In this document: positions 44,132 to 53,800 of the stretch, piece after piece
Layout: each line of letters opens with the position of its first letter
Numbering within the stretch: the stretch's first letter is position 1
NCBI RefSeq assembly: GCF_003149455.1
Contig: NZ_QFFK01000003.1
Span: 62,001-126,000 of the forward strand
From: Chitinophaga deserti
GTDB taxonomy: Bacteria > Bacteroidota > Bacteroidia > Chitinophagales > Chitinophagaceae
Reading direction: 5' to 3'
Length of the DNA stretch: 64,000 nt
Translations under genes and position numbers: made by a program
The notes under the pieces: generated by a model
Databases searched by the model: none
What the model was told of the DNA's origin: nothing
Seen by the model: only the letters and a program-made list of their open reading frames with translations

Positions 44132-45154
44132 ATGATCCGTCACAACTGGACTATCGAAGAAATCAAGGACATCTATAACACACCGTTGCTGGAACTGATG
44201 TACCGTGCCGCCACTGTGCACCGTGAATATCAGGATACGGCTGAGGTGCAGGTATGTACCCTGCTTTCCATCAAAACGGGCGGATGCTCCGAAGACTGCT
44301 CTTACTGCCCCCAGGCTGCCCGCTATAATACCGGCGTGGATGTGCAGGCGCTCATGCAGAAAGATAAAGTGCTGGAATATGCACAGAAAGCCAAAGACGC
44401 TGGTTCTACCCGCTTCTGTATGGGTGCCGCCTGGCGCGAAGTACGCGACAACCGCGACTTCGACCGCGTACTCGATATGGTGAAAGGTGTTAACGAGATA
44501 GGCATGGAAGTTTGCTGCACCCTCGGTATGCTCACCGAATCACAGGCGCAGAAGCTGGCCGATGCAGGACTTTACTCCTACAATCACAACCTGGATACTT
44601 CCAGTGAATACTATGGTGAGGTAATCACTACCCGCACGTACGACGACCGCCTCAATACGCTTAATAACGTACGCAAGGCAGGTGTTACCGTATGCTGCGG
44701 CGGCATTATCGGTCTGGGTGAAAGCCATGAAGACCGAATCAACATGCTGGCCACCCTCTCTACCATGCCTGAGCATCCGGATTCCGTGCCCATCAACGCC
44801 CTTACCCGTGTTGCAGGTACTCCCCTGGAGCATATGCCCAAGGTAGAATTCTGGGATATGGTACGTATGATTGCCACTGCCCGCATCCTCATGCCCAAAT
44901 CCATGGTACGCCTCAGCGCGGGCCGTGCTGAAATGAGCGTGTCCGAGCAGGCCATGTGCTTCATGGCAGGCGCCAACTCCATCTTTACCGGCGAAAAGCT
45001 CCTGACCACCAAGAACCCTTCTTTCGAAGAAGATAACATGATGTTCCAGCTGCTGGGCCTCAAACCCCGCGAAGCCTTCAAAGAGGAGAAAGCTGCCGGC
45101 GGATGCTGCGATCATTCCCACGAACACGCGCACGACCATGCACATGCTCACTAA
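44132..45154 (+). CDS. bioB: biotin synthase with His/Cys-rich C-terminal tail
   Basis: A 340-residue radical SAM enzyme that inserts sulfur into dethiobiotin. The [4Fe-4S] motif [11 protein letters not shown] (CX3CX2C), [53 protein letters not shown], and [10 protein letters not shown] are all characteristic of BioB, including the conserved Arg and Cys residues of the [2Fe-2S] cluster. The last 18 residues are unusual: two Cys followed by seven His alternating with Ala, Glu, Ser and Asp. This looks like a metal-binding or metal-storage tail and is not part of the catalytic core. No other bio gene is adjacent. Confidence 0.95.
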   Translation: MIRHNWTIEEIKDIYNTPLLELMYRAATVHREYQDTAEVQVCTLLSIKTGGCSEDCSYCPQAARYNTGVDVQALMQKDKVLEYAQKAKDAGSTRFCMGAAWREVRDNRDFDRVLDMVKGVNEIGMEVCCTLGMLTESQAQKLADAGLYSYNHNLDTSSEYYGEVITTRTYDDRLNTLNNVRKAGVTVCCGGIIGLGESHEDRINMLATLSTMPEHPDSVPINALTRVAGTPLEHMPKVEFWDMVRMIATARILMPKSMVRLSAGRAEMSVSEQAMCFMAGANSIFTGEKLLTTKNPSFEEDNMMFQLLGLKPREAFKEEKAAGGCCDHSHEHAHDHAHAH

Positions 45155-45174
45155 GCACATGCTATAAATTTTGG

Positions 45175-45202
45175 AAAAAGCCGCCCAATTGGGCGGCTTT
45201 TT
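45175..45202. terminator. bioB terminator, symmetric
   Basis: A fully palindromic hairpin: AAAAAGCCGCCC, AATT, GGGCGGCTTTTT, beginning 20 bases past the bioB stop. Confidence 0.9.
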
Positions 45203-45842
45203 AATTTTATTGAACCCCTACTCCAAAACCGGACAACCCTCTAATTTCGCTCCTTTCCCGGCCCAATAAAGCTTAACCACTCCCCTGCCTGCCATCACCA
45301 TATCAGCTGTAGCTTTACTTCGGCTCATGACAATTGTTAGAAATCCTGACAAATATTTACAGCCCTCAATATTTTTTCTAACTACTGTATACAACTCATT
45401 CCCGGCAAATCCGCCTTAAGCAGCATCAATTCCTACGTCCTGACTGCTTTTTACTGCCTTTCCAACCGTAGGCTTACCCTCGGCTAGTCCCGGTGTTAAC
45501 TGCCTGTAACTTCCTTCCAGGCCTATATATATTTAGCCTATATATAGCCTATACTTAGCCTATATTTAGCCTATGTATAGGGGTATAAGGGGCTAAACAT
45601 AGGCTATATATACCCTAATTAATCCCTATGCATTCCCTATAAATTGGTAAAGCTCCCCCCCGCTAACACTTATATTAGAGGCAGGTAACACTATGTCAAA
45701 AGAAGGTTTAATGAAGGAATGTGCCGAGGCTTTGAGATGACACGTACGAAGCTCTCCGACTTAGGTTCATGCAACAGGATGACGCGTAACTTATGATCAA
45801 GCGTTTGCATAACGCATGGCTACTGAAGCGCCCTGAAAAAAA
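45203..45842. other. long AT-rich intergenic region with heptamer array
   Basis: About 640 bp without a convincing gene. It holds copies of ACTGCCT (the inverse of the AGGCAGT core at 4430) at 45453 and 45499, a variant ACTGCTT at 45443, and the TAGCCTA array at 45534-45639. Short frames near 45693-45860 (15-26 codons) are interrupted and the last runs through a terminator, so I do not call them. Confidence 0.6.
45534..45639. repeat. 11-bp-phased array of the heptamer TAGCCTA
   Basis: TAGCCTA starts at 45534, 45545, 45556 and 45567, exactly 11 bp apart. The grid continues with decayed or inverted units: TAGGGGT (45578), GGGGCTA (45589), TAGGCTA (45600, the exact inverse), TACCCTA (45611), ATCCCTA (45622) and TTCCCTA (45633). 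The 4-base spacers vary. The core is an odd-length palindrome (TAG-C-CTA), so orientation is nearly symmetric. The geometry equals that of the AGGCAGT array at 4430-4534: a 7-bp core, 4-bp spacer and about ten units. Confidence 0.85.
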
Positions 45843-45872
45843 CAGCCCGCCTGGTGGTGACCAGACGGGCTG
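45834..45872 (-). terminator. terminator of the TlpA/SusCD operon
   Basis: CAGCCCG (45843-45849) pairs with CGGGCTG (45866-45872), with an inner CTGGT/ACCAG stem. The minus strand continues TTTTTTTC, 37 bases past the stop at 45909. Confidence 0.8.
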
Positions 45873-45908
45873 AGGGATTCGTAGAGGATTTGTCGGGATA
45901 ATATACAG

Positions 45909-47066
45909 TTACAGGTATTTAGCCAGTGCTTCTTCCAGCGCGGCACCTCTGAGATCTTTAGCTACGATTTTGCCCTGGGGGTCGATGAGGAAGTTGGCGG
46001 GTACGCCACGGATGCCGTAGAGCTTCACGCCGGCATTGTTCCAGTACTTCAGGTCGGATACATGCACGAAATCTTCCAGACCGTCTTTCTTGATGGCTTC
46101 TTCCCACAGGTCTTTGCGGCCGGGCTGGTCGAGCGATACGCTCAGCACCACGAAATTGCTGCTTTTGAACCGGCGGTAAGCTTTTACCACATGGGGGTTC
46201 TCAGCACGGCAGGGACCGCACCAGCTGGCCCAGAAGTCGAGGAACACGTATTTACCCCGGAAGTCAGACAGCTTAACGGGTTTGCCATTCAGATCGTTCT
46301 GGGTAAAGTCAGGCGCAACTGCCCCGATTACGATGGTCTTTTTCTTCTCCATATTACCGGCAAAACGCTTACCGGCTACCGATGTACGGGTACTTTCAGG
46401 GAGCGTGGCGAAGAGGGGCTCCAGCTCCGCCAGATCCATGTTGTTATGAACAGACAGCTCCTGCAATGCAAACACGGCTATGGGAGATTTCGGGTTCTTC
46501 TTCACGTATTCACGGATCAACCCTTTCTTATCATCCAGCGCTTTGCGGAACTTCACGTTCAGGGAGTTGACAAGACTGGTATCGCGGCGCTGCTCATCCG
46601 TAGCTCCACCCCAGATCTTGTTGATAACTGCCATCTGGTCTTCATAAGGCTGCAGATATTTTTTGTACTCCACATCAGCGGCATTCATCTTAGAACCTGA
46701 AACGGTAGCGGATGCCATATCGGTTGCAGAAGTAACCGTGATGGTACCCGGTTCGAGGTACATGATCTTACGATCCATCCCCTGGCCCATGTTCTCGATC
46801 CTTTTACCGTCTTTACTCAGCACGAGGAGCATCAGCGCCGGGTCTGCAGTGGTTCCGGTAAAGGAGAACTCTCCGTTCTTCAGCACGGCGGAATCGAGGA
46901 AGCGCTCATCGCCCTCCGACCGGTCGAAGTAAACAATGGCAGGAGCGTTCAGCTGCCCGATCTTTCCTTTCAGGATGAATTTGCCCTCTTGTGCATGCGC
47001 TGACATTGGCATTACCGCAGCAGCCAGGATGGCGATGGTTTTTGATGATACGATACGTATGTTCAT
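45909..47066 (-). CDS. TlpA-type thioredoxin-fold protein with N-terminal DUF4369
   Basis: A 385-residue exported protein (signal ends SAHAQ). Residues about 25-150 form a beta-rich DUF4369 domain (FILKGKIGQLNAPAIVYFDRSEG). A helical linker leads to the C-terminal TlpA/AhpC-like thioredoxin fold with KYVFLDFWASWCGPCRAENPHVV (active site CGPC near residue 280) and the cis-Pro segment IRGVPANFLIDPQGK. It should act as a periplasmic thiol reductase or oxidoreductase. It is the last gene of the sigma-to-TlpA locus, 27 bp after the PKD-like lipoprotein, a common companion of SusC/SusD genes in this phylum. Confidence 0.9.
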   Translation of the reverse strand: MNIRIVSSKTIAILAAAVMPMSAHAQEGKFILKGKIGQLNAPAIVYFDRSEGDERFLDSAVLKNGEFSFTGTTADPALMLLVLSKDGKRIENMGQGMDRKIMYLEPGTITVTSATDMASATVSGSKMNAADVEYKKYLQPYEDQMAVINKIWGGATDEQRRDTSLVNSLNVKFRKALDDKKGLIREYVKKNPKSPIAVFALQELSVHNNMDLAELEPLFATLPESTRTSVAGKRFAGNMEKKKTIVIGAVAPDFTQNDLNGKPVKLSDFRGKYVFLDFWASWCGPCRAENPHVVKAYRRFKSSNFVVLSVSLDQPGRKDLWEEAIKKDGLEDFVHVSDLKYWNNAGVKLYGIRGVPANFLIDPQGKIVAKDLRGAALEEALAKYL

Positions 47067-47093
47067 GGTTTCGTTTTTTAATTGTAGCGATGG

Positions 47094-48512
47094 CTACTCG
47101 CGGATGAATATATCTGTGGGTGCGCCGGGTATCCCCGTTGTTTTACGCAGCAGTTCTCCGAACTGGCCTATGGCGGTATTCAGGAAATGTACTTCCCCTT
47201 CCACACCTGCCACCAGCAGGTTACCGTTCTGCTCCACCTTCAGCAGGGTAATGTCTTTCCCGCCAAATGTGGCGGCCAGTTCACGGATCTCTTCGTTCAG
47301 CGGATTATAGCGGTAGATTTTTCCATTGCCGGAGAAGTAGAACACGCCTACCGGAGATATCGCCCATTTAGTGGTAGCAGTAACCAGGCTGTCGCCTTTG
47401 AACTTCTTCATTTCACGGGCGCGGAAGAGCTGTTTGCCATTCTTCCAGTCGATCCCGAAGCGCAGCTGCATGGTTTTACCAAGCGAATCGCAGTAAGCGA
47501 AGATGTCGTTATCACTGAACTTCTCCATATACAGCAGGTCCATCTTCAGGTTCTTGGGAACGAAAGCGGAATCCATTACAGTGTAAGTAGTATCGAGATA
47601 AGTACCGGGTAAAAAGCGCAGGAAACGTTTCTTCTCTTTATCGAATGCAAGGAAGTGAGATACCGACTGGCCACCGTCTGCAAGCTCCTGCAGCATCTGC
47701 GGCGCCAGCTTATATTCACCGTTTACCGCCACGCCAAAGAAACCATAATAGGTACCAAAGGGAGCAGTTTCAAAGGTGCCCATAAACAACTGATCGTTGA
47801 TAATGGCAGTTGTGGTACCGTTGAGGTTGCGCAGGAAGAAGTTGGCTTTGGTAACGGGTATGGGGTTGTAGCAGTTCTCTTTCAAGGTGCGCACCTGCGT
47901 AAGGGTGTTTGCATCGATGAGTACACCACCGTCGTTACTGCCGGAAAAGGTGAGCCAGTATTGCGTGATCTGGTTCATGTAAAACTGGTTGCGCACATGC
48001 GTGATCTGCAACGGACCTCCGGGCATGGTCTTCTTGTTGATGGCTTCGTAAATATCTGCCTGCAGCGTGCCATCGGGTTTAATGAACGACAGCGATGTGG
48101 CAGTTCCGTTACCGCTCAATACAAGAGAACCTTTGGTAAAGGAAGTGGAACCGCTGATGACGAACTCGTAGTAATACTTCTGGCCGGTATTATTGTCCGT
48201 CACTTTCAGCAATACATTATACCGTCCGGAACCAAGGCCGAATACGATACGAAGATCGCGTGTGAAGTAATCGTCGGTAGTGGCACGCTCGGGCACATTA
48301 ATCTTCCATTCGCAGGAATAGTTGTTGGCACCGCTTTTCAGCGTGATATTGGGCGCTACGATGAGGCTGTCGCCGGACATGACGTGGTACACGGAGTCCA
48401 GGCCAGACATAACAGGTGCAGGCACTTCCACATAATCGTAATTGCCTTTATCCTTGTAGCAGCCTGCTGCGAGGGCCGACAGGCAGAGTATGAACAGATA
48501 TATCTTTTTCAT
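47094..48512 (-). CDS. PKD-like family surface lipoprotein
   Basis: A 472-residue protein with lipoprotein signal (LAAGC, Cys about residue 18) followed by YKDKGNYDYVE, the usual start of PKD-like lipoproteins encoded next to SusC/SusD. An N-terminal Ig/PKD-like domain (GDSLIVAPNITLKSG, CEWKINVPE, YNVLLKVTDNNTGQKYYYEF) precedes repeated beta-strand units in the C-terminal half suggestive of a propeller. It probably sits on the outer surface and helps bind the ligand imported by the SusC partner. It lies 12 bp after the DUF4843 gene. Confidence 0.82.
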   Translation of the reverse strand: MKKIYLFILCLSALAAGCYKDKGNYDYVEVPAPVMSGLDSVYHVMSGDSLIVAPNITLKSGANNYSCEWKINVPERATTDDYFTRDLRIVFGLGSGRYNVLLKVTDNNTGQKYYYEFVISGSTSFTKGSLVLSGNGTATSLSFIKPDGTLQADIYEAINKKTMPGGPLQITHVRNQFYMNQITQYWLTFSGSNDGGVLIDANTLTQVRTLKENCYNPIPVTKANFFLRNLNGTTTAIINDQLFMGTFETAPFGTYYGFFGVAVNGEYKLAPQMLQELADGGQSVSHFLAFDKEKKRFLRFLPGTYLDTTYTVMDSAFVPKNLKMDLLYMEKFSDNDIFAYCDSLGKTMQLRFGIDWKNGKQLFRAREMKKFKGDSLVTATTKWAISPVGVFYFSGNGKIYRYNPLNEEIRELAATFGGKDITLLKVEQNGNLLVAGVEGEVHFLNTAIGQFGELLRKTTGIPGAPTDIFIRE

Positions 48513-48524
48513 GGCTTGGCAGTA

Positions 48525-49367
48525 TTAGATGACCGGGTCTCCGTCTTCATCGGTGAAATAATAACGTCCGTCGGCCGGGTTAAGGGTGAGCACGTATTTC
48601 TTCGCGGTGTTTTCGCTGTGGTAGAATTCCAGCGTACCGTTGGCGCCGGGTGTTACCACATACCCTACTTCGGGATTCTCTTCCGTCCAGGTTTTGGGAT
48701 TGGTAAGGAACGCGCGGAAGCGGCGGGTATGGTACAGTACTTTAGGCGTTGCCTGCCAGTCGGTACGGTCTTCAGACAGCTTAGTGGTGCCCGATACGCG
48801 AATAAACAGCTCGTGCTTCACGCGGGAGTAATCTCCCAGCTCTCCTACCCATATATCCCACCACAGCGGCTTTTCCAGCCGGTTGGAGAAGATGATCTTG
48901 GCGGTATCCAGCTTCGGGAACATGGTCTTGAAATCGCCTGTGGGTTGCAGCTGCAGCATGAGCTTTACAGCCTTTTCCGCCAGCAGGGGATCGGTGTTGT
49001 AGATGATCACCGGAATATCCAGCCTGCCGGAATCCGCGGGCAGTACATACTCCGCATCGAGTGCTTTGTAATGAAGCCCTGCCTGTGCAGTGGTTTTATT
49101 GGTAACCAGCGATACCCTTAACTTCCTGGCTACGCCTGTCCGGTTACCGGAAATACGCACGGGCAGCAGTACGGTATCGAACGATTTATCGGGGAACAGT
49201 GCGAAGGAATACAGCACACTGTCGGTACGGGTATTGGTGAGTGAATTGAGGCTGAAATCGAAATACACCCCGTCGTCAGACGTATATACCAGATCGTCCT
49301 TCTTTTCGCATCCTGCCAGCCATCCGGCGGCCAGCAGCCATATTGTGATTTTGGTTATTCTTTTCAT
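48525..49367 (-). CDS. DUF4843 family lipoprotein
   Basis: A 280-residue lipoprotein (LAAGWLAGC, Cys about residue 20). The N-terminal half has Calx-beta-like or Ig-like strands (GVYFDFSLNSLTNTRTDSVLYSFAL, VLLPVRISGN), and the C-terminal half carries the DUF4843 pattern (KPLWWDIWVGELGDYSRVKHELFI). Such proteins are encoded only with SusD and PKD-like genes in Bacteroidota; function unknown, presumably surface ligand binding. It lies between the SusD-like and PKD-like genes with gaps of 12 bp on each side. Confidence 0.82.
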   Translation of the reverse strand: MKRITKITIWLLAAGWLAGCEKKDDLVYTSDDGVYFDFSLNSLTNTRTDSVLYSFALFPDKSFDTVLLPVRISGNRTGVARKLRVSLVTNKTTAQAGLHYKALDAEYVLPADSGRLDIPVIIYNTDPLLAEKAVKLMLQLQPTGDFKTMFPKLDTAKIIFSNRLEKPLWWDIWVGELGDYSRVKHELFIRVSGTTKLSEDRTDWQATPKVLYHTRRFRAFLTNPKTWTEENPEVGYVVTPGANGTLEFYHSENTAKKYVLTLNPADGRYYFTDEDGDPVI

Positions 49368-49379
49368 GAGTTGGCAGGT

Positions 49380-50849
49380 TTAACGGTTACCGTAAGCGAT
49401 TTCATCATCCGGCCAGGGGAATACGAATATTCCCGGCGATGCCTGAATAGTATTACCGCCCAGGCCGGGAAAAGCACGGTTCAGACGTTTGTACATGTAG
49501 AAAATCTGTCCCTCCCCGAAAAACTCCTTCCGGGCATCCTTCACCAGCTCTGACATGAACACGGTCTTTGAAGGATCGTTCAGGGGTACACCCATACCAC
49601 GCTGTTTACGCAGGGTATTCAGGTACTCCCATGCCCTGGCGGGCTCCATATCGTATATACTTTCCGCGGCGATGTAATACATCTCGCTGAGGCGCAGCAT
49701 GGGGATCATGAGGTCGTGCAGGTTCTTGTCGGAATTGCGGTTGTATTTCTCCAGCCGCATATAACCGCCTGTAGAACTGTTTTGCTGGGTGAACCATTGC
49801 TTATACCGGAAATCCTCCGCACCCGGCCCTGCCACTTCATAGATCGTCCTGAGTTCTCCGGGAGGCGTGTTGAGCGTGGTTTCACCATTACGCAGCCTGT
49901 CGTATAGCGGATTGGTCATGTTAGGAGCGTAGAGGCCGAAGAGCAGCTCCTTGTAGAGGATACGGTCTTTCTGCTGATCGTCTGGCTGCAGGAAGTCGGT
50001 CTGCCGCGTCCAGGGGAATTTATTGGATTCGATCACTTCCTTCGCCATAGCCAGTGCAGCGGTGTGGTTACCTGCATACAGCTGAACACGGGCCAACGTA
50101 CCGGTTACCGCGTAAAAGTTAAGGCGGTGGCGGCGGTGCTGCAGGAACATGGGGCCTGATACTTCGGTGGAAGAATCGGGTGTGGTATATCCCACTTTAT
50201 AACCGGGCTGCATGATAGGATCTACCTGACGGAGCAGCGCTCGTGCTTCGGTAAGATCGCGTATCACGGAGTCGAGCACCTGGCGCACGGTATAAACAGC
50301 TGGTGTGCTTTTGGAGAACACCGTTACGTAGGGGATGCCTTTACCGGATGGAGCCGAAATTGGTGATGGTGCAAACTGGCGCAGTACATCAAAGTGACAG
50401 AAGGCCCGCATAGCCAGCGCTTCTCCTTTGATGAGATCGCGCTCATCCGCATCCAGCAGGTTCTGCGAACCGTCGATATGCTTCAGGATGAGGTTGCTGT
50501 TGGCTACTACGTTATACAAACCGGCCCACACATCCTTCTGGCGGTTGATGAAATTATTGTCGCGGTAATTGAACACCTGCGTCTGGCGGAAGCCTACACG
50601 GTCTACTACATCAATGGCGTAGTTCTGCGCCAGTACATCAAGCGTTCCTGCGGTCAGTTCCCTGCCATACAGCTCTTCTTTCACGCTGCGGCTGTAGAGC
50701 CCGTTCAGTGCGTCCTGGTACCCTTCGCGGGTGGTAAACAGCAGGTCCATCGACACTTCAGATTTCGGTGACACATCCAGCCATTTGCTGCAGGATGCCA
50801 GCGCCAGCATGCTGCAGATAAGTATGATATTTGTTCTCATTGGGCGCAT
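49380..50849 (-). CDS. SusD/RagB-type nutrient-binding lipoprotein
   Basis: A 489-residue protein with lipobox LALASC (Cys about residue 20) and the start SKWLDVSPKSEVSMDLLFTT, followed by YQDALNGLYS and ALAMRAFCHFDVLRQFAPSP, which are RagB/SusD signatures. The helical TPR core and late MLRLSEMYYIAAESIY motif complete the family pattern. ATG 50849 and 50840 are both possible; the first leaves 2 bp after the SusC stop. It caps the SusC barrel encoded immediately upstream. Confidence 0.93.
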   Translation of the reverse strand: MRPMRTNIILICSMLALASCSKWLDVSPKSEVSMDLLFTTREGYQDALNGLYSRSVKEELYGRELTAGTLDVLAQNYAIDVVDRVGFRQTQVFNYRDNNFINRQKDVWAGLYNVVANSNLILKHIDGSQNLLDADERDLIKGEALAMRAFCHFDVLRQFAPSPISAPSGKGIPYVTVFSKSTPAVYTVRQVLDSVIRDLTEARALLRQVDPIMQPGYKVGYTTPDSSTEVSGPMFLQHRRHRLNFYAVTGTLARVQLYAGNHTAALAMAKEVIESNKFPWTRQTDFLQPDDQQKDRILYKELLFGLYAPNMTNPLYDRLRNGETTLNTPPGELRTIYEVAGPGAEDFRYKQWFTQQNSSTGGYMRLEKYNRNSDKNLHDLMIPMLRLSEMYYIAAESIYDMEPARAWEYLNTLRKQRGMGVPLNDPSKTVFMSELVKDARKEFFGEGQIFYMYKRLNRAFPGLGGNTIQASPGIFVFPWPDDEIAYGNR

Positions 50850-50851
50850 GT

Positions 50852-53800
50852 TTAGAATCTGGTTGAAAGGGTGAAGGTGATATTCCGCGCAAACGGATAA
50901 TCGATCCCGCGCTCGGCTTTAACGGTAGACCAGTAAGCCAGGTCGTTCATGTTCACGGAAGCGCGTAGGTAGTGCATACGCATCTTCTTATAGAAGCTGG
51001 CGGGGAAGTCGTAAGACAGGAAGATGGATTTCAGCTCCAGCCTGTTCTCTTCCTGCACAAAGCGCGAAGAGGTTTGCGTGCTGCCCTGGTCTGCGATGTT
51101 CTTGAAGAAGGCCACATCACCGGGTTTGATCCAGCGCTCTGTAAGCACGCGGCTGTCTACGTTATAACGCGGATCAGCATTCTCCACACGGTCTACCAGC
51201 GTCTGGTTATAGATATCGCCGCCGAGCCTTGTCCAGAAGCGCACTTCCAGCATGAACCCGCCATATACAACACTGGTTCCGAAGTTGCCTTCCAGCAGCG
51301 GCGTTTCATCACCAACCGGTGCAATGTCTTTCACATTGTAATCATACGTGCGGGTACCATCTGCCTTCAGGAAAATTTCTTTCCCTGTTTCAGGATCAAT
51401 ACCGAGTGAGCGTACGGCATAGATAGTACTCATCGACTGCCCTTCCTTAAAGCGCAGCAGCGGTACGGAACGGAACTCCGGCTTCTCTGTCTGCTGCTTG
51501 TCGATCTCATCATTGAAGCTCTTCAGTGCATTGGAGATCCTGGTGATCTCGTTGGTGTTATGCACCAGGTTCACGTTGAAGTTGACAGACCATTTACGGG
51601 TGCGGAAGGCGTTCATGCGGAGGAACACCTCATATCCCTTATTTACCATCTCACCCAGGTTCTCCTTATACTTCGGGAAGCCTGTACTGAGCGGTACGTT
51701 CACATCGGCCAGCAGATCGCGGGTATGCTTGTAGTAGTAGCGCGGTGCGAAGTAGATACGATCATTCCAGAGCGATGCTTCCATTCCCAGATCGTAGTTC
51801 TGCGTACGCTGCCATTTCAGATTAGTGTTTCCATACTCTTTGAATACGGCTCCTACACCGGTAGAATACCAGTCTCCGCCGTAATACTGATAGGTAGTAT
51901 TAGAAAGGTAAGAAGGGAAAGATACATCACCTGTTAAGCCGGTTGTAGCTCTTAACTTCAGCTGGTTAATAAAACGGTGCCCCTGCAGGAAAGACTCCTG
52001 GTGCAGGTTCCAGCCCACACCCATCGACCAGAAAGGCGCCATGCGCGAATCTGCCCCGAACTTGCTGGAACCATCCACGCGGAAGGTAGCATCCAGCAGG
52101 TAACGGTTTTTGTATGCGTAGTTCACCGTAGCAAAACCACCTGCCAGCCTTTGCTGGCGCGATTCCCCTTCGGGATGTGCATTGGCTTTATACCTGCGGG
52201 CGAAGTTGATATCGTTGAACCGGTCGTTCACGAACCCTTCTCCTACCGCTTCTTTCCGCCAATAGTCGACAGACTGCATATTGAAACCACCGGTAGCGGT
52301 AATGAAGTTGCCGCCGAGCTGTTTGTTATAGTTGAGGGTGATGTTACCATCCCACTGGGTTTCTTTATCTGTTGAATACATGTACTCACCACGGTTCTTC
52401 AGATCATCGCCCTTATAGTCGTAGAAAACATTGCTGTAGGGAGAAGTGAATTTGTCCAGCGAAGCGCCACGGCGGATGTAGCTGATCTCCGAACGCACAC
52501 GCCATTGCGGATTGAAGTTGTATTCCAACGCAAGAATGTCTGTAAACTCCAGGTACTCGCTCTTATCGAAGTTGCCGATGGTAGCCTCATACATGGGATT
52601 CAGTACGGTAGAGCGGATAACGCTGTTTTCCAGCCCGCCGCGCGAGTTCCACAGATCGATCTCCCGGATGAGACGGCCCATGCTATCGGTTTTCGGGAAG
52701 TAAGGGTTCATCCGCACGTAATTCGAAAAGCTGCCGTAGTTACTGTTCCGCTGGTTCACCTGTGTAATGGTGAACATGTTGCGGGCGAGGAACTTATTAT
52801 CACCGAGGTTGTAGCTGAGGGTGTTGGAAAGACTGTAGCGGTCGCGGCCGGAGCCTTTCATCACACCGCCATTGCTTTGGTAACGTGCGTCCACACCATA
52901 TTTCACGGCTTTGGTGCCGCCCTGTACAGATACGGAATGGCGGTGGCCCAGTTCCGTTTGTATGGGTTGCGACAGCCAGTAAGTGTTTACCCCGGCCAGT
53001 ACGTTATTCCTTTTACGATAGTATTGCTTCTCCAGTTCATCGGCACCATCCACACCGTTTTCACGGTACAGTCCGGCGAGGCGTTCGTATTCCAGTTTAT
53101 CGCTAGCATTGAGCACATTATAGGCGGTAAGGTCCGGTGCTACCACGTTCAGCTCGTAGTTGTAGTGGAGTTCCAGCTTTCCTTCTTTCGGGGCTTTGGT
53201 ATAGATTACCACTACACCATTGGAAGCGCGGGAGCCGTAGATGGCGGTAGCCGCGGCATCTTTCAGGAGGGTAATGGTTTCCACACGGTTCATATCGAGG
53301 TCAAAGATGGCCTGTATGTTGGTGGGATAGCCGTCGAGGATAAACAGGGGCAGGTTGGTAACACTGGCCAGCTGATTACGGCTGAGTACGTTGTCGGTAT
53401 TGGCAGGGAGGGCGGTAGTACCGCGGATGCTGATGTTCGGCAACCGGTTAGGGTCGGAGCCTGCGAGGTTATTTTCTGCAATGCGGAACGAGGGATCGTA
53501 GGCCTGTATGCTCGAAAGTATATTCTGCGGATTGAAGCGCTTCAGTTCTTCGCCTGTAATGGTTACAGCGGAGCCTGTGTAGTTGTCGCGCTTGATGCGC
53601 TGATAACCGGTGATCACCACGTCTTTCATAGATTGCACATCGGTGAGCAGTTTCATATCGATCTGTGTACGTTTGCCCACTTTCACTTCCTGTGCTTTAT
53701 AGCCGATGAAGCTATATACCAGCGTGGCGTTGGGAGGTACGTTACGGATCTCGTAGCGGCCGTTGTCGTTGGTTTTGGTACCGTTAACAGTACCTTTTAC

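Noticed and set aside
45534..45639. Replication-origin iterons or DnaA boxes
   Set aside because: Core does not match TTATCCACA, and no replication gene is adjacent; the geometry is reported instead without that function.
45693..45862. Short frames (15-26 codons) in the long intergenic region
   Set aside because: Each is interrupted quickly, and the last runs through the terminator hairpin; no ribosome-binding or family evidence.
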